Origin: Chitinophagaceae bacterium
Lineage (GTDB): Bacteria; Bacteroidota; Bacteroidia; Chitinophagales; Chitinophagaceae
NCBI GenBank assembly: GCA_025963615.1
Contig: JAOQAL010000772.1
Location: 1 to 6,953, forward strand
DNA: 6,953 nucleotides
Direction: 5' to 3'
Part shown: positions 6,719 through 6,953 of the stretch, piece after piece
Position numbering within the stretch: position 1 is the stretch's first letter
How the letters are laid out: each line of letters opens with the position of its first letter
Position numbers and translations under genes: made by a program
Notes under the pieces: model-generated
What the model was told of the DNA's origin: nothing
Databases searched by the model: none
Seen by the model: the letters and a program-made list of their open reading frames with translations, nothing else

Positions 6719-6953
6719 ATGCTTCTATCAATACTCGATTTCACCGGCCGTCTTCATCCCTTATTGGTTCACCTGCCTATCGGAATTCTACTGCTGGCTT
6801 GTTTTTTTCAATGGCTTACCGCCAATAATAAATTCGCGTTTTTACAACCTGCCATTCCTGTGGCCCTGTTTTGGGGAATGATCAGTGCCGTCGCATCCTG
6901 CATCAGCGGTTATATCTTGTCTGATAGCGGTGATTATGATGCGGATTTAGTAG
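6719..6953 (+). CDS. DUF2231-like integral membrane protein, N-terminal part, 3' truncated by window
   Basis: Seventy-eight codons are visible from the ATG at 6719 to the window edge, with no stop. The N-terminus has GRLHPLLVHLPIGILLL (10-26), in which His13-Pro14 and His18-Leu-Pro20 form the HP-x3-H-x-P motif of DUF2231-type membrane domains. Two hydrophobic segments are seen, about residues 15-33 and 46-67, separated by a short polar loop (TANNK). In Bacteroidota and Planctomycetes this domain often heads a larger protein with a c-type cytochrome domain (recalled knowledge); the rest lies beyond the window, so that cannot be tested here. No upstream in-frame start exists before a stop at 6686-6688, so 6719 is the best start. 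No Shine-Dalgarno is visible; the four-helix-bundle cassette's right arm ends 4 bp upstream. A 60-codon open frame at 6699-6881 overlaps it in another phase and is a shadow. Confidence 0.72.
   Translation, partial: MLLSILDFTGRLHPLLVHLPIGILLLACFFQWLTANNKFAFLQPAIPVALFWGMISAVASCISGYILSDSGDYDADLV

Noticed and set aside
6226..6722. Target-site duplication flanking the cassette
   Set aside because: The bases outside the arms (TTAGT on the left, CATTATG on the right) show no convincing direct repeat, so transposition by duplication is not supported.
6699..6881. Sixty-codon + strand frame starting in the right repeat arm
   Set aside because: It overlaps the DUF2231-like gene in another phase, ends early and has aromatic-rich sequence without recognisable motifs.

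Overview
The window reads as chromosomal DNA from a member of the Bacteroidota, probably a Chitinophagaceae-like bacterium. This rests on protein style (an HAE1-type RND pump in the order adaptor, permease, TolC; a Tat-type sugar isomerase/epimerase; a DUF2231-type membrane protein; a four-helix-bundle S23-family protein), moderate-to-low GC and mostly weak Shine-Dalgarno signals. The taxonomic call is inference from recall; there is no rRNA or marker gene here. Every supported gene is on the + strand.

Positions 1-5190 hold a tripartite efflux cluster: the C-terminal part of a periplasmic adaptor (cut by the window edge), a 226-bp non-coding and apparently structured spacer, a complete 1028-residue RND permease with the proton-relay residues intact, and, 20 bp later, a complete TolC-family outer-membrane channel. 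Together these would form an inner membrane-periplasm-outer membrane export machine for hydrophobic or amphiphilic compounds. The substrate cannot be read from the sequence.

A 103-bp gap with a 12-bp palindrome and a T-run separates this from a second group: a Tat-signal sugar phosphate isomerase/epimerase-like TIM-barrel protein (5294-6229) and the start of a DUF2231-like membrane protein (6719 to the window end), which runs off the edge.

Between these two genes lies the most unusual object in the window: a roughly 484-bp cassette (6231-6714) holding one small four-helix-bundle gene (S23 / 23S rRNA intervening-sequence protein family). It is bracketed by two 35-nt arms in inverted orientation. 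Each arm has the plan AGAA, then four degenerate heptamers of consensus GCTNNGA, then GAC. The arms pair best when shifted by one heptamer (19 of 21 positions). The cassette starts 1 bp after the isomerase stop codon and ends 4 bp before the next start codon, so removing it would leave a tight two-gene arrangement. It has the architecture of a ribosomal intervening sequence but sits between protein genes. It is the best candidate here for a poorly described mobile or RNA-processed element.
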